Shown here: one piece after another, positions 37,801-47,762 of the stretch
How positions within the stretch are numbered: position 1 is the stretch's first letter
How the letters are laid out: the number at the start of each line of letters is the position of its first letter
Assembly (NCBI GenBank): GCA_018398575.1
Contig: JAGTXZ010000005.1
Coordinates: forward strand, 3,348,001 to 3,412,000
Source: Ampelomyces quisqualis
Taxonomy: Eukaryota > Ascomycota > Dothideomycetes > Pleosporales > Phaeosphaeriaceae
Reading direction: 5' to 3'
Length of the DNA stretch: 64,000 nucleotides
Program-made: the position numbers and the translations under genes
The notes under the pieces: model-generated
What the model was told of the DNA's origin: nothing
The model's database searches: none
The model's input: only the letters and a program-made list of their open reading frames with translations

Positions 37801-38602
37801 TTCATGTCACATGATAGCTGCAACTCAGGGTCCCACACTTTTACGATGCGGACCTTGGCAGCAGGTATGCACACGACGCGTTGCATGCCATCTATGTCAT
37901 ACATTAGCAAAACGGCAAGGATGCGATGGAATGACATACGCTTGTCGAGCGCCTCAGCAAGCATGTGCATCTCCTCGAGCCTTTTCATGGGCGTCTGGAT
38001 GCAAATGTCGACTGCGCACCATTAGCAAGTACAGCAAAGCATGGCTTGATGGCGGAACTACCATCGCTCTCGGCTGTCCACAGCATATTCCCCGAGGAGC
38101 CAAAGATGGACACCTTGAAGTGGTTGCCGGGGAAGTCGGTCTCCAGTATGCGCTGCACCTTGGCTACGAATCTGTTCCGCACGTTGGTGTTCTCTGCGGT
38201 CGGCTGTATCCGGTCGTACAGTTCGCGCATGTCCCCGCTGAGCTTGTCGTCCTCGTGCGGGTCGAGCGTCTTCTTGGGCGTCTCCCTTGCCTTTTCGAGA
38301 ATGTCGGAAGAATGGTAGGGCACTCGTCTGCGGCCCAGCGAGCCGACGTTGGTCTCGAACTTGCACTTGGCGGCGCGCGCGGGTCGCAGGGTGGGCATGG
38401 TGCTGTTGGCCTCGGAGGCGACTGAGCGAGGCGAGTGGCTGCCCAGTCCGCCGTTGGGGGAGGGCGAGCGGGAGCGCGTGTCGTAGCGGCGGGCGGCCTG
38501 CAGCGGCGTGGAGGGCACCGAGTTGGAGTGGTGTGAGACAATGGACGGGCGCTGGACGCGGGCCAATGCACCGCCGGCATCGTCGCGTTTGCTGGACATG
38601 TT
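34874..38602 (-). CDS. Poly(A) polymerase / terminal uridylyltransferase-like nucleotidyltransferase
   Basis: Exons complement(38062-38602), (37940-38011), (37673-37891), (34874-37626); introns 46-50 nt, all phase 1; 1194 aa. Non-canonical polymerases of the Cid1/Cid13/Trf group add A or U tails to RNA 3' ends. The catalytic core has FGSSGN (G168-N172), metal ligands D180 and D182 in SDVDI, and D233 in LSCDMNVNN; then VRPLAMIIKHWTKRRML and, after the last intron, IGGTISSYTWICMILNFLQ and the PAP-associated domain to about residue 400. The remaining 790 residues are low-complexity, Gln/Pro/Ser-rich, with a nine-residue repeat and poly-Asn. The frame is open 5' of the first ATG for another 60 protein-like codons, so an upstream exon may exist. 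Confidence 0.85.
35176..35283 (-). repeat. 27-bp coding minisatellite, four copies
   Basis: Four head-to-tail 27-bp units in frame inside the nucleotidyltransferase gene, differing by one to three bases, encode (HQHPPKDNN)-type nine-residue repeats. Directly downstream in the protein is an Asn-rich run encoded by GTT/ATT triplets on the plus strand (35000-35050). Confidence 0.95.
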
Positions 38603-39556
38603 TGGCGCAGGCGGGGGGGCGCCGTTTGCTGTCACCGTGGTCGCGCTTGGCTGCACGCTAGGCTGCGGCTCCTTATTCCCATCTGCGGAATCTTTCGGCG
38701 CAGGAGCCGACTTTGCGGAGGGCTTTTTGGACGCAGGACGGGCTGAGTCCCGCTGGGGTGGCGGGCTCAGGGAGTGGGGAGACACAATGACGGCGGGCAG
38801 GGGGTGCAGGGCGTCGAGGGGGTGCAGCAGCAGGTACGGCGGGGGGTGCAGGGCGTGCAGGGCGTGCAGGGCGTGGGCGTGAGAGAGGAGAGGGTGCCGA
38901 CGGCGGCTCGAGAGGCACTGAATGAATGGGACGACCTCGAGGGGCTAGGCACTGGGCGGTGCTCCGGCTGCTGCGCGAGGGCAGACACCAACAGCAACAG
39001 CGACAGCGACAGCAGCAGAACAACAACAACAACGAGAGAGCGCAAGGCTGGCAGTGGACGAGTGTGCGCAAAATGGGCCGAGGCGTGCGGCCGTGGGTGT
39101 GGTCAAGAGTCCAGAGAAGACGAGCGGTGGGTGGGTGCACTGTCACGGGGCCGTTTTGACCAGCATTGTACCCTTTCCCTCTACTCCGTACTGCCCGCCC
39201 CATGAGCCGAGCGACTCAGCATGGCCGCGCTTGAACACGCCCACCATGGCCATGGCGAGAGCTGCTGTTCACATTAGATATTCTAGACTCGATGCAAACA
39301 AAGCGGTTCGACATGTCCGTCTTAGCACGCGCCGCGGACCCTGCAGGTACTCTCGTGCACCATCTTGGCTGTATTGTAAGCAATCCGTGGTTGCTGTATT
39401 GTAAGCAATCCGTGGTTGCTGTAAGTAATCCGTTGAGACAGCCGTATTGTAAGTAATCTCGTCAGACCTGTCCTTTCCCACTCCGTGACAGGGGTTCACC
39501 CACTCCGTACATACTCCGTACATACAAGTTATAACCAAGACTCGCGTCTATCCACA
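38603..39556. promoter_or_regulatory. Divergent region with simple repeats
   Basis: About 950 bp upstream of the nucleotidyltransferase gene. It contains a tandem 9-mer (GGGCGTGCA, about four copies near 38850-38880) and a CAG/CAA tract (38985-39035). Pro- or Leu-rich frames on the minus strand come from these tracts. The minus-strand frame continuing from the gene (38603-38785) is Ser/Pro-rich without an ATG. Confidence 0.45.
39369..39445. repeat. 25-bp tandem repeat
   Basis: Two perfect 25-bp copies (39369-39393, 39394-39418) built on TATTGTAAGCAATCCGTGG, then degenerate partial copies to about 39460. The core TTGTAAGCAA is itself palindromic-like. Confidence 0.85.
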
Positions 39557-40434
39557 ATGACACAGCAACGCATTGGTGAGCTGAGCAGCCTTGTCGGGCG
39601 CCGCTGGCTCACGATCCGATAGCGAACCCCGCCCTGTTGTATGCCATGCGCGTCCCAGCCGTCAATCGCCTTGCTCATCGCCAACAGCATCTGCGACCTG
39701 CAGGAAAAGTTCAGGCCCGCCATCCATGAGTTTCCCAGAGTGATCGCGACCGTGCAGAAGCTGCTCCAAGCCAGTACATGTCCCCATGTCCTAGAACCCA
39801 ACCAGACACGACTGCCAGACATGCGCTCGGCTGACACCGCGCAGGCCAAGTCTTAAACATACCAGTCTTTGCCACAACCCAGAACAAGGCGCGACTCGGC
39901 GAGACCTGTCCCGAGCTGGGGCTGGATGCATCCGGAGGCATCAAGACGGCTTGCCATGCCGACAAGACGCTCTTCTCGATGATGTATGCCGCATACCCAC
40001 AAGTCCTAGATACTGCTAACACATGCCAGAACCCCGGAAGTCAAGAAAGCGCTCGACGGCCTCAAAGTCACCGGCCCGCTTTCGTGCATCATTGTCGGCA
40101 TTGAGAGCCACATCTGCGTGACACAAACCGCCATCGATCTTCTCCGAGCGGGGCACAAGGTCTACGTCATTGCAGATGCTGTGAGCAGCTGCAATCCTGA
40201 GGAGATTCCCATCGCATTGGCGCGACTGAGGCATGAGGGTGCCGTCGTAGCAACAAGCGAGAGCTTCATGTACGAGTGCGTGGGGGATGCGGGCACAGAT
40301 GAGTACGTCTACCATGCCTAGGCATGTCGACAGACTGCCCTCTAACACGACGCAGATTTAAGCAAATCATCCAGATCGTTAAAAGCACTTCACAGAGCAC
40401 CAAAGACAGCCTGAAGGCGCTTTGCAAAATATAG
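39557..40434 (+). CDS. Isochorismatase-fold cysteine hydrolase (ISOC1/2-like)
   Basis: Six exons: 39557-39575, 39623-39638, 39688-39773, 39845-39983, 40030-40302, 40356-40434; 203 aa. Exon 2 is only 16 nt. The spliced product begins MTQQRIANPALFICDLQEKF and carries the family triad D15, K81 (HADKTLFSM) and C116 (ESHICVTQT). Phases close through all six exons and the C-terminus reads DEFKQIIQIVKS. The family hydrolyses amide or vinyl-ether bonds in small molecules; eukaryotic ISOC proteins have no settled substrate and some are mitochondrial or peroxisomal. Length matches the family. Confidence 0.87.
39623..39638 (+). other. 16-nt microexon
   Basis: Flanked by a TAG acceptor and GTATGC donor, it encodes ANPALF (split at both ends). 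Skipping it breaks the frame and removes the first beta strand of the fold. Confidence 0.75.
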
Positions 40435-40910
40435 AATAATTCGAGCTATTCCCAGTACATACTCTTAATGCATCTCTTTGCCCGATGGACCCTCGCAACA
40501 AACCAATCTTGCCGTGATGTTTGTTCTGTGCAGTATAAGACTATGCTTGAAACTCTGACACAACACCGCAATGCACCTACTGCCGCGGGGCTATCTGCTT
40601 GGCAAGCGGTCGTACCATTATATCCAACCTGTGATTTAGCAGCTTCATTACATTGAAACCGTAGAGCTGATGGACCTATGACGTTGAGCTCTGCGACTTC
40701 TGACCACAGGGCCTGCGTGTGGGCATGAACTTGATCAAATAGCCTCGAAGACTTTTTCGGCTAGCTTAATTTCAATTCAGGACCTCTCTTGTTCAAAAGA
40801 CTTACGAAACACGATCCATGACGTCATAGCCCCAGCTCACACGCTTCTTGGTTGACAAATAGCCCAGCCACTTCCGTGCTTAACAGGTAATTTTATGGGC
40901 ACCATCCAAA
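40435..40910. promoter_or_regulatory. Intergenic, acetate kinase promoter
   Basis: 476 bp between two plus-strand genes. No gene or clear motif. Confidence 0.4.
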
Positions 40911-42170
40911 ATGTCAGAAATCATCCTTTCAATCAATGCTGGCTCATCGAGCGTCAAGATCTCCGTTTACAGGGTTTCGGAAGGCACGTCTCAGATACAG
41001 ACGCAGCTTGCAGAGGCTGTAGTGGAAGGCCTCACTGCACCGCCAGCAAAGTTGAAATATACCCGAGGCGACAAGAAAATAAGAGACAAAGAGCTTGAGG
41101 GCATCAGTACCCAGGAAGATGCGTTTCGCTACATTCTTGACCACCTCACGGATGATGATGGCCTAACCGAGTTGAAGAATAAGAACGACATTCGCTTCAC
41201 ATGTCATCGGGTCGTTCACGGTGGTGACTATCCCAGATCTCAGGTCATCAACAAAGAGACCTATCATCATATCGAGGCCTTGTCTGATCTCGCGCCCTTA
41301 CACAACGCGCCTGCGCTCAGCATTGTACGTGCTGTAGCAGACGTTCTGCCACATGCAAAGAACATTGCATACTTTGACTCTTCGTTCCACAACACCATTC
41401 CCGAATACATAAGTACATACCCGATCGATCAAAGCATTGCCAAGAAGAACGGACTCCGCAAATATGGATTCCACGGTATCAGCTACAGCTTCATTGTTCA
41501 TGCCGTGTCTGCCCATCTCGGCAAGCCAAGCGAAGAGCTGAACATTGTGGCTCTACACCTCGGATCTGGTGCATCAGCGTGCTGCATCAAAAACGGTAAA
41601 TCGCACGATACTTCAATGGGGCTTACACCGCTTGCTGGCTTGCCAGGTGCCACGCGCTCGGGCAGTATCGATCCTAGCTTGATGTTCCACTTCACCCACA
41701 GCGCAGGAAAACCTAGCAGGAGCTCCAGCGAGAAGCTGCATATCACTCAGGCTGAGGAAATCCTCAACAAAAATTCTGGCTGGAAGAGCTTGACGGGCAC
41801 AACGGACTTTGGCAACATCTCATCCTCGGACCGCTATGAAGATCAACTGGCGTTCCATATCTTCGCGGATCGTATTACCAATTACGTGGCACCCTATTTC
41901 ACTAAGCTTGATGGGAAACTCGACGCGCTTGTGTTCGCTGGTGGAATCGGCGAGAAGGGTGATAGGTTGCGCGCAGCAATTGTTGACAACGTCAAGTGCC
42001 TGGGCTTCGAACTCGATGCCGAGAAAAATAAGGAGAAGATGAAACATGTCGTCTCTGATATTACTGCACAGGGTGCCAGGTACAAGACTCTGGTAGTCCA
42101 GACAGATGAGCAGCTGGAGATGGCAAGAGGCGTAATCGAGGACAAGGACCGATTTGTAGGCAAGAAGTAA
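40911..42170 (+). CDS. Acetate kinase
   Basis: Single exon, 419 aa, near the usual length. It interconverts acetate plus ATP and acetyl phosphate plus ADP in the cytosol. Visible are the N-terminal phosphate loop LSINAGSSSVKISVY, CHRVVHGGD, the catalytic FDSSFHNTIP, the GFHGISYSF block, LHLGSGASACCIKNGKSHDTSMGLTPLAGLPGATRSG in pieces, and the C-terminal FAGGIGEKGDRLR. In fungi the enzyme is usually paired in metabolism with phosphoketolase, which supplies acetyl phosphate; no phosphoketolase lies in this window. The absence of introns differs from most neighbours. Confidence 0.95.
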   Translation: MSEIILSINAGSSSVKISVYRVSEGTSQIQTQLAEAVVEGLTAPPAKLKYTRGDKKIRDKELEGISTQEDAFRYILDHLTDDDGLTELKNKNDIRFTCHRVVHGGDYPRSQVINKETYHHIEALSDLAPLHNAPALSIVRAVADVLPHAKNIAYFDSSFHNTIPEYISTYPIDQSIAKKNGLRKYGFHGISYSFIVHAVSAHLGKPSEELNIVALHLGSGASACCIKNGKSHDTSMGLTPLAGLPGATRSGSIDPSLMFHFTHSAGKPSRSSSEKLHITQAEEILNKNSGWKSLTGTTDFGNISSSDRYEDQLAFHIFADRITNYVAPYFTKLDGKLDALVFAGGIGEKGDRLRAAIVDNVKCLGFELDAEKNKEKMKHVVSDITAQGARYKTLVVQTDEQLEMARGVIEDKDRFVGKK

Positions 42171-42845
42171 CGAGAGCGAATTCGTCACCAAAGTCATGAT
42201 TTGGTTACCAACACCGGGCTGAGGCCTCTGTTCCGCAGAGCTGGCGAATTTCTTCTGTACAAACCATGCACTAGATGGTCAACCAAAGTTTCACTGTGTT
42301 TACTTGCTGGTTGGGGATTTGGGCATTCTCGACATCATGTCCAACAATTTCGAGTGCAGATGTAATCACAAGAAGCTTGTTCAGCAGACTAATTCGACTC
42401 TTTTTGCGCGCCTGCATCTCTGTCTCAATCACACATAACCTTGTTGGTGGTTGGATCGACATCTCGATCTGTTCTTCTTCCCATGTTCAGCAGTGGAACC
42501 TCTTTTTTCTTACACTTGGGCAATTTAACAGCTATTGAACAGTACCTAAAGGCCATGACTGCTATACATTCGTCGCCCTGTGCCCAGCCAAAGAAGCATC
42601 GCTAGCGCCTGTGGGGGTGTTTAAGGCTTGAGCGAACGGCTAGGAAATTGAGGGTTTCTACGAAGAGGTCTGCAAGTGCGTTGTCGCTACAGGGTAGGGA
42701 GGACGAAATATGTGAGTACAGGCATGAAGACAGACAATCGTGATACGCCGTGAGACACGCTTGTTCACCATGTTTGGAATATAACCTCTGACTCAATGTA
42801 GTTTCTGAACGCGTTCCCATGTGGCTAGCATATGCATCTTATATT
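42171..42845. other. Intergenic between convergent genes
   Basis: 675 bp between the acetate kinase and DOMON-b561 stop codons. Short frames only; nothing recognisable. Confidence 0.45.
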
Positions 42846-44104
42846 TTAAGCATAAGACGAATGTCGACGTGTCGCGCGTTCCTTGTGGCCCGTCATTTCG
42901 TTGATGTTCGACGCCGTGTTGCGTTCCCGCTTCCTCATCATCTCTCCAAGGCCAATGGCTCCAAGGTAGGCAACACCCGCGATGCCAGCGAAGACAGAGT
43001 ACACGATGATGTAGGAGGTTGTCACCCCGGATAACTGCATGCCGAGTCCGCCGTTGATCATCCCAAGCAGTATCGCAACCCTCCCAACCCAGATATGGCT
43101 GTACGAAATCGCGCTTCTGCTACCGGTCTGAACGAAGCGCTTGTGGTGGAGCCATCCAAACAATGGTTGAAAGAACAACACGCCGAGAAGTAAAATGCCG
43201 ATGATGGGGTGAGCCTGGTTCATGTAGTCATCGATGATACCATAGTATATGCCAAGGCCAGCAGCAGTGACGAATAGAAGCCATGCGAATACCTGAAGAC
43301 CCGCATGTACCCAGACGAGACCAGGAAAATTTCCTAGACGAATGAGAACCCCGCCGATGGGAAACAAGAGGACAAAGGCGACAGATGCAAAGACACCGTG
43401 ACACCAGAGCACAGCTTCAGTGTTGATGCTGGATCGGCTGCCTGCGCCAGAAGTAGTGTTGACGGCAATGTTTGTGTCCGCGAAAGGGTTGGTGCTTGCG
43501 CCACCCACTGCGGACGTAAAAGGCCAGGTGAATTCGCCATGTGTGCTGTGAATGGCGATGGGTACTTGGACGTCCGAGGAGTCGATAGCTGCACCGCTCG
43601 AGCGAGCATGTATCCACCCACCGCTACTGGCCGAAAAGTCCATGCGTCCATTCGACTGCCAGCCTTCACAATTGTTGCATCGAAAATTCGCCGTCATGAT
43701 GTCATTTTCCACCCCACTTCCGCTCAGAAGCTCCGCATCCACGGCGGAGTCGTATATTGGCATAATCTCGCCTCGTGAATGCCGGGTCGACAGCGTGACA
43801 TTGCCGTTGCCGTTGGTATAGATCATGAAGATATTAGCGTCGGCCATGCCATTGCTACCTTGGCCAAGAGCAATCCAGGAATTGGTTGTTGGGCCTGTGA
43901 TGGAAAGGTATATTTCTCCACTGCCGGTTCGCGCTGTCGAAGCAGGAATGTTCAGACGATAGCACACATCGGAGGAAACGCATTGTTCGGATATCTGAGC
44001 GTGGGCCAGGCTACCTGTGGAAGTAAGCAGGGCGCAGAGAAACTGGTAAACCACGTACTGAAAGCCGAAGTGGCCAATACTGCTAAGAAATTGTGAAGAC
44101 GCAT
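42846..44104 (-). CDS. Secreted/membrane DOMON - cytochrome b561 protein
   Basis: Exons complement(44059-44104) and complement(42846-44014); 44-nt intron; 404 aa. The first exon gives a signal peptide, MRLHNFLAVLATSAFSSLAHAQ, seen only after splicing. Residues about 25-190 form a DOMON domain like the haem-binding cytochrome of cellobiose dehydrogenase (SWIALGQGSNGMADANIFMIY). Residues about 210-370 have five or six helices with conserved His (WCHGVFASVAF, WVHAGLQVFAWLLF, AHPIIGILLLG, YSHIWVGRVAI), a b561-type ferric reductase. Such proteins probably carry electrons across a membrane; partner and substrate are unknown. The tail is basic. Confidence 0.9.
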
Positions 44105-44141
44105 GTTGGAAAAACCTTCACAAGATCGATTTCCTGTACTA

Positions 44142-44278
44142 GTTGATGAAAAATTCAGATGTCAGATTCGAGTATGAATTGAATTGGAGCAGTGTTTGAT
44201 GCTTTACATAGTAGAGAAGTTGTTGAAAAAATGAGATGTGAGATTCGAGTATGATTTGAGACGGAGCAGTGTTTGGTG
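44142..44278. repeat. 60-bp imperfect direct repeat in a promoter
   Basis: Copies at 44142-44201 and 44219-44278 share GATTCGAGTATGA and GGAGCAGTGTTTG blocks with roughly ten mismatches. They lie 40-175 bp upstream of the DOMON-b561 start. The second copy runs into a 10-bp perfect inverted repeat (AGCAGTGTTT at 44265-44274, AAACACTGCT at 44285-44294). Confidence 0.85.
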
Positions 44279-44295
44279 TTTCAAAAACACTGCTG

Positions 44296-44989
44296 TACAA
44301 TGCACAGCCCACACAGCCATGATTATATACCGGTCAACGGCCTTATTAGCAAGGTACTAGACTCTCGGCACCATTGACCACAAGCATTGGGAGTCGTGAC
44401 GAAGCGTTCCCTGGGCTATACATACGGTGGAGAGTACGGCCGGGCGGTTCAGGTGTTGACGCTTAATTACCTCTCTCAAAGGCCGTGCCTACTGTTTGGT
44501 GTTGAGCCTGAGGTCACCATAGTGCTTACGCGTGGAGTGAATAGCCCCAACGACGTGTTGAGTAGCTTGGAAAACCTCTTTTGCGTTAAAAGTAGCATGG
44601 ATCGGGCCTTTCACCATGAGGAGATAACCGGACAGTCAAGTAATAGATCTTACTACGTCAACCACTCAATTCGCTAAGACAGTGCTCATGCACACCTTGT
44701 CAAGTAACGAGGCGAAGTTGGTAGAATGACTGCAGGGAATTGGCATGGCTTTACGGAGTACGAGTAACTTCAGAACGCACATGACGATTGCGCGGCCAGT
44801 GCAGGTTCGGGTCAATTTCGGGCTTACGAGACATTTTAGAAAGACACGAACCTAGTCTAGCTTTCGCCAACGCTCTCTCCTGACGATGATGTGGCCCTTG
44901 CTACGCACACGTAAACAAACACGTAACAGGTTACAGGACATCGTCTCTCAGAAGCGTCTAGACACCCAACCTGCTAAATCCATACGTTT
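44296..44989. other. Intergenic, no gene
   Basis: About 700 bp upstream of the DOMON-b561 promoter repeats. One 96-codon frame (44387-44677) without recognisable content. Contains TACGGAGTA at about 44754. Confidence 0.4.
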
Positions 44990-45565
44990 CTCTTTATAAC
45001 AAACAATTAAAGCTTTTCAAATAAAAATCCCTATTTACAAATAGTAATACTAATATTTTTAACTAATAGTAATCTTAATAACGTTAACTAGCTATATTTT
45101 TACATTTCTAAAAAAACATTTTAATCAAGAATTAAATTATATTATAGAATTTTCTTTTTAAAACGTACGTTAGCTTTCTTAATAAAACTTTTTCAAAACT
45201 TTTAAATTTTTAATATATAAACCTTTTAAAATAGAGACTACTATAAAACATAGCTACTTTCTTAAGATCTTAAGAAAGATAAGTACAATATCAGATCTAC
45301 TATCTAGTAGCAAAATAGAGTTTCTAATTCGCTAACATATATTTTATATAGGCGAGTAATAGAAGTTAGACATATTATAATATTTTGATAATAACTAAAT
45401 GTCTCCTAATATCTGTAAAGGAATATCAAAAAATTTACTTCTTATACCTTCTATTCTTATTAGCTAGAATTATACATTTGTTGTACCTTAATAACTACTA
45501 TTTGGGTACAGAGTATACTACTATACTTTATCTCATTTTAGCTTTAATTTTAGGCTTTAGCGTTT
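44990..45565. repeat. AT-rich, RIP-like block
   Basis: About 575 bp of very high A/T, TpA-rich and almost without TpG. Any frame here (for example 45385-45567) is an effect of base composition. It ends sharply, about 175 bp before the Mpv17-family start. Confidence 0.75.
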
Positions 45566-45740
45566 AAATCGCTGCCCGACATTAGGTAATCGCCCGCCGT
45601 ATCGCGTGTTAGCAAAACCGAGAAATCTGGAAATCTGGCGCGTTCGACTCCATAGGGGCGCGATAAATCACCTAACGCAGCTTCGCCATCCGAACACTCG
45701 AATCCTTCACACCTTGTCGTCACACTTCCCGCGCGCAGCT

Positions 45741-46423
45741 ATGAAGCTCCCACCAATCGCAGTCGCTTGTCTCTCAGCGCTCGTAATCGACTCGTGCTCG
45801 AACGTCATCGCACAAAAACTGAAAGCATGGAACGAGTCGAAACCCTTCGTGTTCGACCATGTGCTCTTTTTCCAGTTTGCCTTCATGGTCGTACTCACGG
45901 CTCCAATCAATTTCCACTGGCAATGTTGGCTGGAACGTACCTTCCCAGGCTGGAAGACGGTCAAGCAGGAGCGACAGCCAGGCGCGAGCGAGGAGGAGAA
46001 GGGCATAGTCTTCAAGCATGACGGGGAGGATAAAAGGGTGGTTGAGGAAGATGTCAGAGTGAGGGACTGGTGGAACATATTCAGAAAATGGTTCACGGAT
46101 TGCATCACCATGGGAGCACTTCTCAACCAGTCTATGTTCTTAATCTTGATGGGCTTTCTCAAGCACAAGACTATTGCTAGGATCGTGCAGGACTTTCGTC
46201 AAGTAAGCTCAGCCATTTGTGAAACCGTGGAAATTGCCCTTGTCATAGTCGCTAACGCACCCCACAGGAGCTGTTTGGTCTTATATTTGACTCGTACAAA
46301 GTCTGGCCCATTGCCAACTTCTTGTCAACGACCTATGTCCCCGTCGAGAAGCGCATGATCTTCCTCAGCTTCTGCGGGCTGGTGTGGAACATCTACCTGT
46401 CGCTAGTAGCGGCCCGGCTATAA
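45741..46423 (+). CDS. Mpv17/PMP22-family integral membrane protein
   Basis: Exons 45741-46202 and 46268-46423; 65-nt intron, phase 0; 205 aa. The family comprises four-helix channel-like proteins of the inner mitochondrial or peroxisomal membrane (yeast Sym1, mammalian PMP22). Seen here: DHVLFFQFAFMVVLTAPINFHWQCWLER, the matching C-terminal block with VWPIANFLSTTYVPVEKR and LVWNIYLSLVAARL. A charged insert with many Glu and Lys lies between helices two and three (about residues 70-105), longer than in Sym1. The start ATG is the first that gives the hydrophobic helix; the frame is open to 45606. Confidence 0.87.
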
Positions 46424-46490
46424 TATAGAACGACGAGCTTATGACATTCTGAGCATTGCGTCCTGAATTGTGCAAGCAGATCGTGTGAAT

Positions 46491-47375
46491 CTACGTCCTA
46501 ACCGACCCGTCCAATTCTTCGCGACTCAATTGGCTGTTCGTCCAGGCTTCCATAATCACAGTCCAGTACTTCTTTTCATCCTCGCGCACATGTCCGCAAT
46601 GCGAGCTCTTCTCGAATTGCACTTTGGTGACGTTCCAACCTTTGGTACTAGCGATGTCGGCATGCTCATCCGCCTCTTCGAATCCGACCATTACATCCGT
46701 GTGACTATAGATATATACCCTGGGCACGGTTTTGTCAAAGACCATGGTATCATTGAGCTGCCGGTACAACACGATCCCCTTGTTCTCTCTGCCCGTCACC
46801 GTCCACGCAATCGCCGTGCACAAAAGTAGTAAATGCACAAGAGCACTACCGAACCAATTCCAGAACCATGTCTTGGGCAAGGACGCTGAGATCGCTGCAT
46901 GTGATTTCATCCACGGTGCTTTGGTTGGACAAGAATCGAGGACCTGGATTCGCATTGGCAGCATAGTACCAAGTTGAGCTTTCCATGTCTTGGCCAATTC
47001 GTTGACCTGATTGCCCCCTCCATTGGAGAAGCTGTGGACAAGCATCTCACCACCGCTCTGAGTATGCTCGTTGATTAGATCAAAGGCCGGTTTAAGCAGA
47101 GAAGAGTACTCCTTGGTTCTTATGAAATAGTCTCTGGTAAAGCATCGGACCAGTAAGATGCGCGACGAAGGGAAAAGCTTCTGGTAAGCAATTGTGTATT
47201 TCGCGATATGCTTCGCAGCAGCACCGTTCCATGCAAACATGGAAACAAGTGGCGTTTGTTCAGCGCTTTGCGATAAGTAGCTAGACGGAGTCCAGACGTA
47301 TGTGTTGTGACCAATTTTCCGAAATTCGGACAGTGGCTTGTTAGCCTCGAAAGAGGGCGCAACTCGGGTTTCCAT
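46491..47375 (-). CDS. DUF829 / TMEM53-like alpha/beta-hydrolase
   Basis: Single exon, 294 aa from METRVAP. The family (TMEM53, PaxU-like) has an alpha/beta-hydrolase fold; some members sit at the nuclear envelope and none has a firm substrate. Visible are LVSMFAWNGAAAKHIAKY, the nucleophile elbow HSFSNGGGNQ, a membrane-like segment ALVHLLLLCTAIAWTV at about residues 185-200, YSHTDVMVGFEEADEHA carrying the acid, and SSHCGHVREDEKKYW carrying the His. An in-frame ATG-less extension upstream to 47507 is ignored. Its stop is 67 bp from the Mpv17-family stop (convergent). Confidence 0.85.
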   Translation of the reverse strand: METRVAPSFEANKPLSEFRKIGHNTYVWTPSSYLSQSAEQTPLVSMFAWNGAAAKHIAKYTIAYQKLFPSSRILLVRCFTRDYFIRTKEYSSLLKPAFDLINEHTQSGGEMLVHSFSNGGGNQVNELAKTWKAQLGTMLPMRIQVLDSCPTKAPWMKSHAAISASLPKTWFWNWFGSALVHLLLLCTAIAWTVTGRENKGIVLYRQLNDTMVFDKTVPRVYIYSHTDVMVGFEEADEHADIASTKGWNVTKVQFEKSSHCGHVREDEKKYWTVIMEAWTNSQLSREELDGSVRT

Positions 47376-47624
47376 AGTCGAGGGCAGCTGCTTTTGTATT
47401 TGGCAGGAAGTGTCGAGTCTTGCATATGAGTCTTTAGACTTTATACACAAATCGCGCGCAAGCGACCCTCGCAAGCATTGCTGTTTAGATACGTAAACGC
47501 GTAACAAATTCTTGGCCCAGCGAGGCGTCGCTGCTCTTGGCTGTAACTGTCAGGCCGTGGCGCGGGGCACGCCCAGAGCACACCAATAATTACGCTGGTA
47601 AAATGTGTTCGGAGTACCCTACGT
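47376..47624. other. Upstream region of the DUF829 gene
   Basis: About 250 bp, presumably its promoter. Nothing recognisable. Confidence 0.4.
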
Positions 47625-47762
47625 TGGGTATAGGTTGGTGTAGGATCGCACAAGCCATGGGTTGGGGTAAGTATAGGTTAGGTCGCACGGGCCTTGGGTT
47701 AGGTTAGGTTATAGCTAGGTTAAGGTTAGGTTAGATTGTAGTTATGCTTCCTAGGGTTAGCT
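47625..47762. repeat. Telomere-like GGTTAG repeats, degenerate
   Basis: G/T-rich tract with many GGTTAG/GGGTTAGG units, including GGGTTAGGTTAGGTTA at 47696-47711, GGTTAAGGTTAGGTTAG after it and TAGGGTTAG at the end. Resembles the fungal telomere unit TTAGGG in degraded form. Confidence 0.7.

Noticed and set aside
38673..39203. Minus-strand frames rich in Pro, Leu or Cys, one looking like a signal peptide
   Set aside because: Products of GC-rich tandem 9-mers and a CAG/CAA tract; no family content and several frames equally open.
45385..45567. 60-codon hydrophobic frame
   Set aside because: Lies in an AT-rich RIP-like block; Leu/Ile/Tyr content follows from base composition.
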